A DNA stretch of 64,000 nt from Terebella lapidaria (GCA_949152475.1 OX424561.1:8308001-8372000), one strand, 5' to 3'. Shown: positions 47,081 to 58,678, counted from the first letter of the stretch. Notes: generated from the sequence alone by a model not told the origin. Numbers and translations are program-made.

Positions 47081-47299
47081 CTATGTATTTTGTTTTTCAA
47101 TAGCTGTGCCTATTCTTCCAATAACAAACTTCTGCCCGGCGGGCTGTAAATTCCACACTTGCCCGGGCAGCTCCCAGTTCAAGAAAACGTCATTAGTTTG
47201 AAGGGTAAACAAAAGCACATGGTCGCTCTCCTGGCCCGATTCCGTTATGTTTGACGTTTTTGCCACCAATTTACGTTTTACGCTGATGCTCTTGGAACT
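47081..47299 (-). CDS. Candidate terminal coding exon on the minus strand
   Basis: Read on the minus strand, a good splice acceptor (ATTCACAGGCCATTTCAG) ends just before 47299. A 73-codon open frame follows to a stop at 47081: SSKSISVKRKLVAKTSNITE, then DHVLLFTLQTNDVFLNWELP and GQKFVIGRIG. GC content and codon choice are above the local background, and an N-I-T glycosylation motif is present. I recognise no domain. If real, it is the last exon of a gene whose other exons I did not find, or a captured gene fragment. This block is missing from the duplicate at 62.1-63.7 kb, so it may have been inserted. Confidence 0.35.
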   Translation of the reverse strand, partial: SSKSISVKRKLVAKTSNITESGQESDHVLLFTLQTNDVFLNWELPGQVWNLQPAGQKFVIGRIGTAIEKQNT

Positions 47300-47432
47300 C
47301 TGAAATGGCCTGTGAATCGGAAAAATGTGTGAATAAAAGCTGTATTCCTTGCTTATTTCTTTCTAATCGGATATGATTCGGTCATTTGAAACATACTAAA
47401 ATGTCCCCGACATCCACTGGCATATGATAAAC

Positions 47433-47555
47433 GGGTTATTGCACAATATGGGGTTTCATGCCCTCGGGCCAAGTCTTCAAGAAGCCCTCCGCTTCGCGTC
47501 GGGCTTCTCAAAGACTTGGACCTCGGGCATAAAACCCCATATTGTGCAATAACCC
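47433..47555. repeat. 123-bp near-perfect palindrome
   Basis: GGGTTATTGCACAATATGGG with the following ~40 bases is mirrored by its reverse complement around CTTCGCGTCGGG. The arms are ~60 bp with a few mismatches. Stem features include GCCCTCGGGCC and AAGTCTTCAAGAAGCCC. It looks like a foldback MITE. Confidence 0.85.
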
Positions 47556-47599
47556 TATATTATTTCCAGAAGTAATCCTGACTGATACATAATTAACAT

Positions 47600-47735
47600 A
47601 ATTTACGCGGAAATAAGTTTTTTTTCATGCGGAAATAACCTTTGTTTATGCGTAAATAACATTTTTTCTCTGTAAATAACATTACTTCCGCTGGAATACA
47701 TTATCTACGCGGAAGTATTTACTCCTGCCGTGTGT
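47600..47735. repeat. Array of TTTACGCGGAAATAA-type units
   Basis: About six diverged units of TTTAYGCGGAAATAAC spaced 20-30 bp, the last ones in inverted form (TTACTTCCGC, TACGCGGAAGTA). It lies between the palindrome and element D and may belong to the same foldback structure as the palindrome. Confidence 0.6.
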
Positions 47736-47780
47736 GATAAATACCGCCTACTCGTGCTTTTATATTTCCCCTGGTCGTTT

Positions 47781-48082
47781 CGGAAGCGCAGTGCTGCCAC
47801 ATCAGAAAAAAAAATAAGTCGTTTTAACGAGATAATATGTCGATTTGACGAGATAATTAAGTCGTTTTAACGAGATAATAAGTCGATTTAACGAGATAAT
47901 TAAGTCGTTTTAACGAGTTAATAAGTCGATTTAACGAGATAATTACGTCGTTTTAACGAGATAATAAGTCGATTTAACGAGATAATTAAGTCGATTTAAC
48001 GAGATAATATCTCGTTAAAACGACTTATAATCACGTTAAAACGACTTAATTTTTTCTCTCATGTGGCAGCACTGCGCTTCCG
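47781..48082. mobile_element. Element D: TIR element with TCGTTTTAACGAGATAAT array
   Basis: The ends are CGGAAGCGCAGTGCTGCCAC and its exact reverse complement, about 22 bp plus an A/T-rich tail (~35-40 bp in all). The interior is about eleven ~20-bp units alternating AAGTCGTTTTAACGAGATAA and AAGTCGATTTAACGAGATAA. Two inverted units (CTCGTTAAAACGACTTATAA) follow just before the right end. It has no coding capacity and no clear target duplication. Confidence 0.85.
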
Positions 48083-48104
48083 TAACAATCACTGTATACT
48101 ACAA

Positions 48105-48290
48105 ACTATGAAAATAATTGAGAAATCCTAAACAAGCCCCATGGAATAGACGAATGGCAAGTACATAATCACAAGCCGAAGGATTACTGAGTTTATGGTA
48201 TGAGGGCAACCCGGCGGCTTTGGAATGTGCTGACGACTCTGATACCATCTTTGCCTATTAAACACACACTATTGAAATGTAATATCGCTG
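48105..48290 (-). repeat. R1 repeat, diverged minus-strand fragment
   Basis: AACAAGCCCCATGGAATAGA, GGCAAGTACATAATCACAAGCC and GAAGGATTACTGAGTTTATGG match the reverse R1 middle part. Confidence 0.7.
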
Positions 48291-48901
48291 TGAGTAGTCA
48301 CTCCTCATTTAGCGATGACATAGATTCGCCATGTGCCAAAATGGAGTTAAACGACACGTGACTCATATGTATGGAAAAAATTAGTAATTTACACAAAACC
48401 ATTAGTTCTTGATACACAGTTGGTAAGTTGGCTTGATACTGCTTTTGTCCTTTGATAGATCGATCAGTTAGACCTCTTGTCTGAGTAACATGTGCACTCC
48501 TGTCTCCCTGAGGGACCAATCAACTCCCGTGTCGGCCTCTGCCGTAAACAGGTTTGTGTATGATACATGTGATACCACCATTCATGCATTGCTGGAGTTT
48601 TAATAGTAGGTAGTGTGGCAATAAAACATTGTCACATTTGTGAAACATTGTTTGTCATTCATTTGCTTTATAATTATGTTCTGTCAATGAATTCCATTCC
48701 GATAATTGCATGCAGCAGACATACCAAATTAACTAACACCTGAACATGATGAATAACCGTGCCTAGTCAACGGGTAAGGAAAAATAATTCGATCATATAT
48801 TGAAACATCATGGGGAACCATTTCGTCTGAAATCTGAAGTAAGGAAGCTGCGTTGTAAAGACCAAATGAAAAGTAAAAAGAAAATGTTATCATGAAACTC
48901 T

Positions 48902-49027
48902 GGGCCCAAGTATCATACACTGCGCCTTCCTCTATATTCAATAACGATTAAAAAGGTGACAGACGGATTAAATGGCATTCATTAAGTGGACGAGTAGTAT
49001 TGAGGCGCAGTATATGATACTTGGGCC
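48902..49027. mobile_element. 126-bp MITE
   Basis: GGGCCCAAGTATCATACACT, then GCGCC, is inverted at the right end (GGCGCAGTATATGATACTTG, then GGCC), with an ~80-bp centre. The paralogous segment near 63222-63245 lacks this insert: AATTCTGGATGTGATAATAATTCGAT runs straight through. That empty site supports a mobile insertion. Confidence 0.75.
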
Positions 49028-49140
49028 AAATTCTGCATACAGTGGTAATTCGATACACAAGAGTATATTGTGCTGCCTATTATACATCTATGTTCTGTCC
49101 TCGCTACTAAATTGCCCATTCAGAAGTAAACGTTTCGTTT

Positions 49141-49541
49141 TTAGATTACCGGACCTATAGAAGAAATGCTTGCAGATAGGGCTTATGTTTGCATTATGAA
49201 CATATAGGAAGACATATATGGCACAACTAATGATGACCTTGAACTTGACCTCGGATGACCTTGAGTGCCAAATGTCTGACTCGGAATGTGTAAATTGGCC
49301 TGAGCGGCCTATACGCTTGCACCCAGATGTATCTTTGTATTATGAACATATAGAAAATCGAACACCGCACACGTACATGTATTGGTGACATTGAAGTTCA
49401 CGTGGATGACCTTGATTGGTAAATCCGAAGGTCATATGTTCACACTGATAACCTGGATTGGTAAATCTCAAGATCTGTTACCTGCCATTATCCAAACCGA
49501 AATTGTCCGGTAACTTATCTAAGCCTTTGGGCTAATTTTTT
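49141..49541 (+). mobile_element. R2 repeat, short internally deleted copy
   Basis: The left end TTAGATTACCGGACCTATAG is followed directly by the right-half units: CATATAGGAAGACATATATG, then TGACCTTGAACTTGACCTCG. The right end is AATTGTCCGGTAACTTATCT. The first ~1.1 kb of a full R2 is missing. The paralogous locus near 63405-63420 lacks the insert. Confidence 0.8.
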
Positions 49542-50040
49542 TGAAGGCGATGTCTAGTTTTACATGGTGAAAAAATCACGAACGATGAAAACAATTGCTA
49601 TCGCGTTTAACGTGCACAATTCTTTCTTCTCCCATTTTATGAGAGTGGATTCCTTCAGCCATAAATCGCCGAGTGAGTGGTCATGCACGAATGTAAGGCA
49701 CGATAACACCATTATAATGTCATTCCTGATATTTCCTTACCGAAAATCGTATACTTTACAGGTCTGCTTCCGTGTTTATGATGTCATTTTGTGCAGCTCT
49801 GTATTTGCATGTTCATTTCTAAGTTCTCTGCTGTGATACTATCAACAAAAACTTCTTCATCATATTGCGCAACCTGATCCATGTGGGCAATATTTGAGGT
49901 ATTTGTGAACAAGTATTACAAAATCAAGCATAGGGCCATTATTTTTTATACAATTGTTTTAGAAACCCGCCGACTCTAGTCAAAAGTGGCCACTAAGAAA
50001 TAAATTTAGCAGTTCATGTTTTTATTTTCATTATCCCGCA

Positions 50041-50242
50041 GACTCGTAACAAAATGCGCCGAAGAAAGCTGAGAACTGTTATATGGAGTCGCAATTCATG
50101 TTGTCAGCAATTGTACGTTGATGAAGCATGGAAAGATGCGAGTATACAGCAGCAGAGCTCTCCTAATGACGCTCTCGAACTTTGTCACAAATCTTATGCA
50201 GTAATCAACAAAACAATCACAGCAATTCTTTCGTTTTGTTAA
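50041..50242 (+). CDS. Candidate 66-codon exon
   Basis: An acceptor-like TTTTCATTATCCCGCAG ends at 50040. An open frame follows: TRNKMRRRKLRTVIWSRNSC, then LYVDEAWKDASIQQQS and ALELCHKSYAVINKTI, to a stop at 50242. An ATG is available at 50054. GC content is above background. No family is recognised and no partner exons were found. Chance remains likely. Confidence 0.22.
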
Positions 50243-51328
50243 TATACATGCTCCTGGTGAGTCGTTATTTCTGGTCGAGTTTTCTGTTCTACTTTAGTTT
50301 GCTTTTTTAAATGAGTGTTTAGCACTCTTATGTGTTTTTATTTGGCTCAGAATATCATGACATGTTCATTTCGTGTCATTTTTGTTTCCAGAAGTCGCGT
50401 ACATCATACTTAATGTTGAGTGATATTTTTGAAGCAATATAAAATCATTGCCGACATTCCATGTGTTTCCTAACATGTATAATAACACATCATGGTGGCA
50501 TCCCACTACAAAAATTACAGGAAAGTTTGGTAATATTGAACAAGAAGTCACCAAGGCCGAGGAATGTATAATATTGAATTTATTGTCCGAAATTATTATG
50601 TATTTTTTTTTACCCGACCGACCACATATTTTCAGCAACAATTTATTTTTATTCGCCCCTACAAGATTGTAAAGCTTCAGCAATTTTTGCTTCGTAAAAC
50701 AATTAATTGAAAAACGATGGCCTAAGTCGCAAATATTGATTTTAAAATACAGGGGCAAATACATAATAAACACTCACTGTGACAAAAATGAATTTTTGTC
50801 ATTTAATTGGAAAATGGATCTAGTTTGGAATGAAAGGTTTTTGGGGGGATTTTCTACCCAAATTTCTGAAATTTAGTTGCTATTGTAGATTGTGATCATC
50901 AATTTACATTGATCATACTTGAGAAAACATCGAAAATGTATATTCATATAATATCCCCTGTGTGTCAAGAGAAATACTTTCATACAATACGAATATGATT
51001 GTTGGATAGATGAAGGGTAAATGTCTTGCTTTTTCGAGTGATACCAATATTATAATTTAAAAAAAAATGTGATCGTCATAAAGAAAACTTGTAGTCAAAA
51101 TATTAGTTCAATTTTTATTTTGCGTGTCTGTGTGTGTGTGTGTGGGGGGGGGAGGGATTGACTTCCATCTTTTGGCGCCATTTTTGACTTTTTACTGTCT
51201 CGGAAACAGTAAATCAACGATATCAATCTTCAAATGAACGTAACTTCACCCCTAATTATGATAGACTATCAATTTTGATATTTGTCACTTATGCCTGATT
51301 TTGTGGTACAGGGTCACATTTGTGTGCA
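50243..51328. other. Unassigned AT-rich DNA
   Basis: It contains a 135-aa minus-strand frame (50366-50773) that is probably chance and a GT/G microsatellite at 51127-51160. No gene is called. Confidence 0.45.
51127..51160 (+). repeat. GT microsatellite running into poly-G
   Basis: TGTCTGTGTGTGTGTGTG is followed by a run of nine G. Confidence 0.9.
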
Positions 51329-54300
51329 TTCCTCTTGGGTTACGAGGTAACTGGATTGTAGCGACAAGAGATTGGTTTATGTAATGACGAACACAATATT
51401 CGCTAATCTATCTAGCAAGGGACAGGCCCCGTGCTCTGGTCAACACGAACAACCAGAGTTGTAATAATATGGATGAAGCTGAGTATATTTGTCAATCACC
51501 AAAATGGTCAACGTACATTCGCTACTTAATGGCATATGAAATTTTCATATTTGATTACATCTCTAGGCTCATTTGAGTGCTATGCCCTGATGCCAGCAAT
51601 GTATCCCCCTACAAGTACTATTCATGATGAATATTGCATTGTCAACACAACAATGACGGAGTGGGCTTAATTGCACCAGTCATTTTTCCTCTCCATGTGG
51701 ACAAGTCATCCAGTCCCTGACAGATGCATTCTGCCGATTCCGCTTCAGCAAGGATGGACATCACCTCGAGGCCAGATGCTGTGACTATCCAAATAGACCA
51801 CAATTTATGTTTTTATGATCCCTTCATGGTCGGAAATAGCTTTCGTCATGTTTGTCTTGTGACCGCGAAAGCCTACCCCCGTGTCACATGTGTCCCAGTG
51901 GTTCACCAATGACGACTTGTCTCCTGGAAACTACTTCCATATTCATACAGATATAGGTTTCACAGCATTTTGAGTGTTGCCTGCCGTCCATTTCAGATTG
52001 AAAGGTCTCGGTTGTGTATATTAATTTGGACATTCTCAGGAAACTAATTCATCTCACAACATGCGAATATTTACAGTGTGGTGTAGTACCATAACATTGA
52101 ATTCAACTGAATTCAGATATAAAATCATATTACAATAAAACCATATTGTAGTAGAATAATAATGTAACAATGGACGATTAGATGACATAATTTAAACACA
52201 ATCCGTTTGCTTATAAATCTCTTATTTCATAGAACCTTCCACAAACGTGTTGAAATACTTGATTGTAATCGGGAATGGCAATAAACCTCGAGGTTTTAGT
52301 GATCTGGGACCCAATCCAGGCCAGATATTTACAACCAAAGCCACACTCACGTGGAGGCAAATATCATGGCAGAAAAGAAACCTCGCAGATACACTGCCCA
52401 TTCGCAATTTAAATTTCTAACTATTTTTGGTGTGACCCAGACTCAATTAGAACAGTTTCAATTAATGTGTTCCACGAGATTGGTCGTTAGTGATATATTG
52501 CATTTCAGTCGCCAGAGAGATGATCGAAAAGAATGCGTATTTCCCACTCCGCCCTTGGCACATGTAATCGGTTAAAATTATTATAGAATACATAGCATTT
52601 TTATGTTTCATGTCAATTTCTACGTCTGATTGGTTAGTTGATTCCGATGTTGCCATTATCAACTCCTTGTGATTTTCAATTTATGTTTCAAATTCATTAA
52701 AGGAAGATATTTATGACATCCATGCATACATAGAACAACCAATTAGTTATGTAAATTTGTGTAGGCGAATCCATGGGACTCTGTCTGTCTAGTATCTGGA
52801 ATAATTATAAAATGCATACAAATTAAGTTAATCACATACAAGAAACATGCTTGTCATCAAGATTGATTATGAAAAGAACTGCAATTTGCGTGATCGTCAG
52901 GGCGCCACTTCGAGTTGAAAAATGGTTTGGATGACATACACGTACGTACATAATAGATTAGTTTCATAAATCACGATTGTGTATTTACATGGGTGGAGTA
53001 CATACATGGACTTTTACTTCATATTGCCTTCTTTTACTAAGATTTTAAATGTTTCACAAACACGGGAGATTTCGGGGAAAGGAGTGACAATTATGTTTGA
53101 CATTTGGAAACTTAGTTGAGATGAAACTTGTAATAAAATACGTCATGGCAAGGGGGTTGACATCTGATTGCTGTGCTTCATACTGGATAATCCGTTTCGT
53201 GAACTAGTCAAGTCTGGGTCAATAACTCAAAGTTTGATCCAATTTCAAAATCAACCAATTTTAGCATTCAGATGGCAGATACTTAGAATGTCAAATTCAG
53301 TGTGCATGGAAAACTGGATAAAGAATGATCGGCTTGTTGAACTTGTCGGTTGCCACAGTATCCAGACATGCAGCAGAAATACCAAATAAACTAACAAGAT
53401 GTATAATCATTAAATAGATAACAACGTGTAGTCAATTGGTACGACGAAATTTGATCACATACCGCCATTACGCATTATGGGGACCCGTTTCATCTTAAGG
53501 AAGCTGTATTGTGAAAACTGATTGGAATGTGAAAAAATGATATGGATATAAACACTCATGATATTCTAGATAGGATGATAATTCGATACACAAAACGATA
53601 TTCCACCAGTGTTGCATGTTATACATTTACGTTCTGTGGTTTAAAAATAATACATGATGGCTCGTATAGGACATTGCTTTTTATTTATTTATTTTTTTGT
53701 TTGTTTGAAATATTGTAGTGCGTGTTTAATTATCTTATAATTGTATTTAACATTTTATATGCGTATTTAAAGTTGGAATCAATTTTAAAATCAGCCAAAT
53801 TTAGCAATCTTGTTTATCACGCAAAATTCAAAGTGCATGTCGAGAGAGTCAGGAATATATAAGAAATATGCGTAGTTCGACGACAGATACTCAGTAAATT
53901 GCCGTTAATCGTGCATGAAAACACTGGATAGACAACGATCGGCCTGCCTGCATTGCCACATTATCTACACAAATACCAATGGAGTCACGAGACTGTGTGT
54001 GGAACTCGCCCGCAACGCGGGCCGCTTTGAAGAAAAAAATGATTCGAGATTGATTTGCCCAAGTTTGAATCTTGACTTGGCAACTCAATCTAAGTACGTA
54101 ATGCATAATATCAGACCCAAATTTGTATGGTTTCTCATTCTATTGACAAAGTAAAGCTATTGCACAATGAATGAATTTTGTCAATTCTAAAAGTGGTTAT
54201 CATGGTTATAGCTTTAATCATTGATTACGCATATTTAATACTTTATATGCATATTTATTCATTTACTAAGCATATTTAATACTTTTTTATGCATATTTAT

Positions 54301-54445
54301 TATTTTTATGCATATGTAATCATTTATTACGTGTATTTAATAATGTGTAGACGTTTTATTTTAACGTTATATTTATATTTTTGATATTTTATATGCTTAT
54401 TTAATCATTTATTACGCATATTTAATACTTTAAATGCATATTCAA
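51328..54445 (+). repeat. Right-hand tandem duplication, copy 1
   Basis: This matches 54446-58380 in order. Landmarks are: 51334/54451 (CTCTTGG[GC]TTAC), 51470/54597 (ATGGAT...GCTGA[GA]TATATTTGTCAA), 51660/54787 (GACGGAGTGGGCTTAATTGC), 51890/55045 (CCCAGTGGTTCACCAATGA), 52240/56120 (GTGTTGAAATACTTG), 52320/56978 (GGCCAGATATTTACAA), 52860/57580 and 53155/57910 (GACATCTGATT). Short translated stretches look similar in both copies, but none gives an identifiable protein. Confidence 0.75.
53300..53660 (+). repeat. Third copy of a 48700-49100 segment
   Basis: CAGCAGAAATACCAAATAAACTAACA, then GTAGTCAATTGGTACGACGA and GGAAGCTGTATTGTGAAAAC, match 48714-48880 and 63040-63200. This ties the two right-hand duplication systems together. 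Confidence 0.7.
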
Positions 54446-54460
54446 TCATTTATCCTCTTG
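54215..54460 (+). repeat. A/T minisatellite of about 40 bp
   Basis: Diverged units of ACGCATATTTAATACTTTAT, then ATGCATATTTATTCATTT, occur about six times. Three units carry ATGCATAT, close to the octamer ATGCAAAT. Confidence 0.8.
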
Positions 54461-56186
54461 GCTTACAAGGTAAGTGGATAGTAGGAATGATTATGATGTA
54501 AGAAAATAGATTGGTTTATGTAGTGGCGGAAACAGAATTTCTGTGAAAGGGACATGAAATAGGCTTGGGAGATACATAAGCATCAGACTTGTGATAACAT
54601 GGATATAGCTGAATATATTTGTCAACAACCCCCATGGTCAACGTATTTTCGTCAGTCAGTTATACATGAATTTCTCATATCTGGCTATATCTCTTGTTTC
54701 AATTGTGCGCAATGCCCGAATGACTGCAACGTATCCCACCAGCAACTACTATTCATAATGAATATTGTATTGTCAACTCAAAAAAGACGGAGTGGGCTTA
54801 ATTGCACCATCCATATCCCATAAAGTTATGACTCTCCATGTGGACAAGTCATCCAGTCCCTGACAAATACATTCTGTCGATTCCGCTTCAGCAAAGTTGG
54901 ACCTCACCTCGAGGCCATGGTGATTTCTATGCTGAGACAAGTCAAACAGACCACAATGTATGGTTTTATGATCCCTTGGTGGGCGGAAACAGCTCTTGCC
55001 ATGTTTACCTTGTGACTGCGAAAACGTACCCGCATGTCACCATTGTCCCAGTGGTTCACCAATGATGACTCCCCTCATGTATCTCATACAGATGTAGTTG
55101 ATACCGCGATTTGAGTGTCGCCCAGGATGCACTTCAGGTTGAAAGCTCTCGGTGTAGTGTGTTACTTTGGACAACCCAGACATATTTATTTCATCACCCA
55201 CAATTTTCTGAGTACCATTTCATTGTGTTCATCTGAGTATAGATTTTGAAACCGTATCATATTGCAACAGTAGTTTTGGAGCATTGAATTAAAGGCATTT
55301 CCTCGCATATCGTGTTCATCTAGATCTAGGCTGTTTCAGGATTTGTATAGAATCCATAAAGTATGTGGATTGCGCGCAAACAAAAAAGTATATGAGATAA
55401 TAATTTTTACCAAATTTTTGGAACGTATAAGGCCTCTATTTGGAGAATGTTTGGGTAATATGTGAATAATATAGTTCTCATCACATAAGCTAGACTATAC
55501 CTAATTAATTGGACACCTCCACAGGCTGAATGAAAAGACCGATGCACAACTGATGACATAAAAACATTTTCTGGTTTGGTCTTGAATCAATCACCTCATG
55601 GAACCCTCCCCAAACTTGTTGAAATACTCGTGTCACCGTGGTCTCAGTGGTTCACCAATAAAAAGTTGCATCCTGGAACCTACTTCTATATTCATACAGA
55701 TGTAGGTTTTACAGTTTTTTTAGTGTTCTTCACCATTCACCTCAAATTAAAAGTTCTCATTGGTGTATATTAGTTTGGACAATCCCAGAAATATATTTCA
55801 TTTCACCATATACAATTTGCAGTGTGGTGCGGTACCAAAACCTTGAATTCAACTGAATGTATTCAACGGAATACATGTAGGTGTGAATGTGTTTGTCATC
55901 ACATAAATCGGACACTACCAGAATTAGTTACATCTATACGTGTGTGGTCTTCACAGCATGAATAGTCAAAAAGTAATTCACACACTGTATTAAACACTCC
56001 AGCATCTCCTGACGGCAACAACGTCTATTAGGCAGAAGGTAATACTAATGCACGATGAGATAACATAAAAACAACGATCGGTTTGTTTATGATTCACTTA
56101 TTTCATGGAGCCTCCCAAAAACGTGTTGAAATACTTGGTTGTAATCGGGAATGGCAATAAACCTGAAAGGTTTTAGTGATCTGGGA

Positions 56187-56977
56187 CCCACGAGCAGTCG
56201 TCATGTCACCCACTCATCTATCTTCCTGGTTCATCCATTGGACAAATTACACGTTTTTGTTGCAATATATTTTTCTTTTCGCACTTATCACTCGGTCTTT
56301 ATTATTCTATCTGATTCAACTTGTCTAGTGTAGGCGCCATAAATACGGAATTAGAATTAACGCTAATTATGATCACAGTGTTTTTTTTCCAACTTGTCAA
56401 AACCGACCAACTGAACACAAGTGTGGTAGAGAATTTTTCTGTTGATTCCGAGTGTCTCAATGTTGCGTTAATGGCTTCACCTTCCAACGCTGTCATACAT
56501 GACACACAACTCAAATGTGAGCCACGCAATAAATCTATCACTACATACATTGTCGTGTGTAGTCGTATATACTGTATATACCAGTCGTATTGTAAGAAAA
56601 ATGAACAGTGTATTATAGCATGTCGTCGATAACATAACTTTCCACAAAATTGCGTTTCGTTCTTGTCCAGATTCGATAACAAAAAATGGTGGAACATGTG
56701 GGCCCAGTGGATATTTTGAGCTATTTTATCACAATGATACATATTAGCTGGAGGTTTGTTACTCTAACACCTCGTGCCCAAAATATGTACCTAATGAGAT
56801 ATTGATTAATAATTCATACACTAAAACTGAAATCATCGCATCGTAATCCTCCGTCATGGAATCCCTACATTACTTTATGGATGAAATGTGTGTATCTACA
56901 TATTACTACCAATGAAACCAAAATTTTACGGGGACAATTGGAAACAGGTAAAAAAAAATTTCGAATAAAAAAAAACA
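56187..56977. mobile_element. 0.8-kb insertion relative to the paralog at 52313
   Basis: Copy 1 reads GATCTGGGACCCAATCCAGG, then CCAGATATTT. Copy 2 reads GATCTGGGACCCACGAGCAG, and AGGCCAGATATTT resumes only at 56977. The insert ends with A-rich runs (GGTAAAAAAAAATTTCG and AATAAAAAAAAAC), as a retroposed sequence would on the + strand. It holds the frame at 56321-56632 and a small R1-like piece (56890-56940). I see no target duplication, and element identity is unknown. Confidence 0.55.
56321..56632 (+). CDS. Uncharacterised Cys-containing ORF in the 56.2-kb insertion
   Basis: A 103-aa frame begins with a weak hydrophobic segment (LTLIMITVFFFQLV). It continues NTSVVENFSVDSECLNVALM, then HDTQLKCEPRNKSI, and ends YCKKNEQCIIACRR. 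It has seven cysteines and three N-x-S/T sites, a composition typical of a small secreted or extracellular domain. A longer minus-strand frame of 146 aa overlaps it, so at least one of the two is chance. It is absent from the paralogous copy. I recognise no family. Confidence 0.25.
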   Translation: MSSVGAINTELELTLIMITVFFFQLVKTDQLNTSVVENFSVDSECLNVALMASPSNAVIHDTQLKCEPRNKSITTYIVVCSRIYCIYQSYCKKNEQCIIACRR

Positions 56978-57524
56978 GGCCAGATATTTACAATCAAAGC
57001 CACATTCACATGGAGGCAAATGTCATGGCAAAAAAAGAAACCTTGCAGATACACTGCCAATTCGCAATTTAAATTTCCAACTATTTTTGGTGTGACCCAG
57101 GCTCAATTAGAAAAGTTTCAATTATGCGTTTCACGAGATTGGTGGTGAGTGATATATTTCAAAGAGATGATCTAAAAGAATGTGTATTCCAACTGTACCT
57201 TTCGCACATGCAATCCGCCATAAAATTATTATGGATACACATTTTTTTCTGTTTCTGTTATGGCAACCACGTCTGTCTGACTGGTTAGTTGATTCCGATG
57301 TTATCATTCTCAACTCATTGTGATATTACAATTCAAAGTTTAATTTCAATAAAGCATTTTATTTATGACATCTATGCATACATTTGAACAACCAATTAGC
57401 AATGTAAATGTGTGTAGGCGAATCTATGGGACTCAGTCTGTCTGTGGAATAATGATCAAATATGCTATTTAAGGTAATCTTCACACAAGAAACAAATTGC
57501 TCGTCATCAAGCGAAAATTCTAAA

Positions 57525-57545
57525 AATCGGGGGGGGGGGGGGGGT
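57525..57545 (+). repeat. Poly-G tract
   Basis: A long uninterrupted run of G within the duplicated block, absent from the paralog. Confidence 0.9.
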
Positions 57546-58450
57546 TCTTATCTCACTACCACGTACAAAAAATCTGGATTGATTATGGACATTTGTTTAT
57601 CAGTTAATCAGATTGGTTGGAGCAATGTGCGCGATCGTATGGGTACCACTAGAGTGAAAATGGTTTCGGTGATATACATGTACTTATATTAAATTATTTT
57701 CATAAATCACATTTGGTTATTCATGTGGGTGTAAAACGCGGATGTCCCGTTCGACATGGACTTTTTCTTCATATAGCCTTCTTTTGAAACTACTGAGATT
57801 TAAATTTTTCACAAACATGGGGGCTCTCCGGGAAGCAAACGTCCATTATGCTTGACAAATGGGAGCTTAATGAGGGTGAAACTTATAATAATACGTCATG
57901 ATAAGGGTTTGACATCTGATTACAGTGCTTCATACTGGAAAATTCAGTCCATGAACTAGTCCGGTCTGAGTCAATAACTTACAGCTCCATCCAAATTTAT
58001 AATCAGCAAATTTTAGGACATGAATTTGAAAGTACAAGTATGAGAATGTCAGGAATATAAATACAATGTACACACTTCAGGAAATCACAGTGTTCATGAA
58101 AACACTGTATTGAGTATGATCGGCTTGTTGACTCATAAAAACCTATTGCCACAGTATCCGGACAAATTCTGATGACGTCACAAGACTATGTGTAGAATTT
58201 GCCACCAACCAAATTTGCTACCAACCAAAATTCGAGTTCGAATTTTGGTTTTCGCAACTCATTTTAAGCACATAATACAAAACTAGAACCAATTTTTGAA
58301 TGACCTGTCATCGTATAGACAAAATAGGCTAATGCAGGAATAAATTGGGTCAGTTCAAAAAGTGATTCTAGCTTTAAACCAACATTATGTGATTTTGGTT
58401 TACACTGTTTCACACCAGTTATTCTGTTCATTTTGTTTCTTTACACACTA

Positions 58451-58620
58451 GGGGCCGAGTGCTGAACTTTCACTTTAACCCTACTTTCAAGAAAGTTTAA
58501 CTTTGGTTACACTTTTCTGGTGCTGACGACTCACTATCTGGGAAAGTAGCCCTTTCAAAGCCCAAATTTTAAGTGAAAACTTAAGGAAGTATGGAATTTC
58601 CTGAACGGCCACCTTCGTGA
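58451..58620 (+). mobile_element. Possible left end of the Harbinger element
   Basis: GGGGCCGAGTGCTGAACTTT begins a stretch rich in short repeats of CTTTCACTTTAA and AACTTTGG, about 230 bp before the transposase start. G-rich starts are usual for Harbinger ends. I could not find a matching inverted end to the right of the transposase, so the boundary is uncertain. Confidence 0.35.
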
Positions 58621-58678
58621 CAGTGAGTAAGATATTTGGTCATATTATGTCAATGACAAAGACAACACATTGTTGGAA

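Larger units (their letters stand above)
45400..49870 (+). repeat. GPA2 3'-flank segment, duplicated at 62090-63670
   Basis: Ordered matches to the right end of the window: 45440-45530/62120-62200, 45580-45620/62262-62297 (TTTTCACTAAAAAATATCGA), 45705-45850/62322-62480 (CATAATGTAAAAATTAGCAC), 48360-48440/62565-62640, 48480-48560/62700-62780 (CTCCCTGAGGGACCAAT), 48640-48900/62960-63240 and 49550-49800/63425-63655 (AACACCATTATAATGTCATTC). This copy is 2.8 times longer because of inserted elements: the palindrome, element D, R1 pieces, a MITE and a short R2. Confidence 0.75.
54446..58380 (+). repeat. Right-hand tandem duplication, copy 2
   Basis: This is the partner of 51328-54445. It has an extra partial repeat of its own: the GTTGAAATACT...GTGGTTCACCAATA segment appears at 55612-55790 in addition to 55045 and 56120. 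It also carries a 0.8-kb insertion at 56187-56977. Confidence 0.75.

Noticed and set aside
50366-50773. 135-aa minus-strand ORF
   Set aside because: It overlaps a 75-codon + frame, is rich in AT-driven codons (K, N, I, F), and shows no motif or splice context.
56302-56742. 146-aa minus-strand ORF, the longest in the window
   Set aside because: It overlaps the Cys-containing + frame in the same insertion. Neither has a known domain, and length alone is weak evidence. It is kept only as a shadow.
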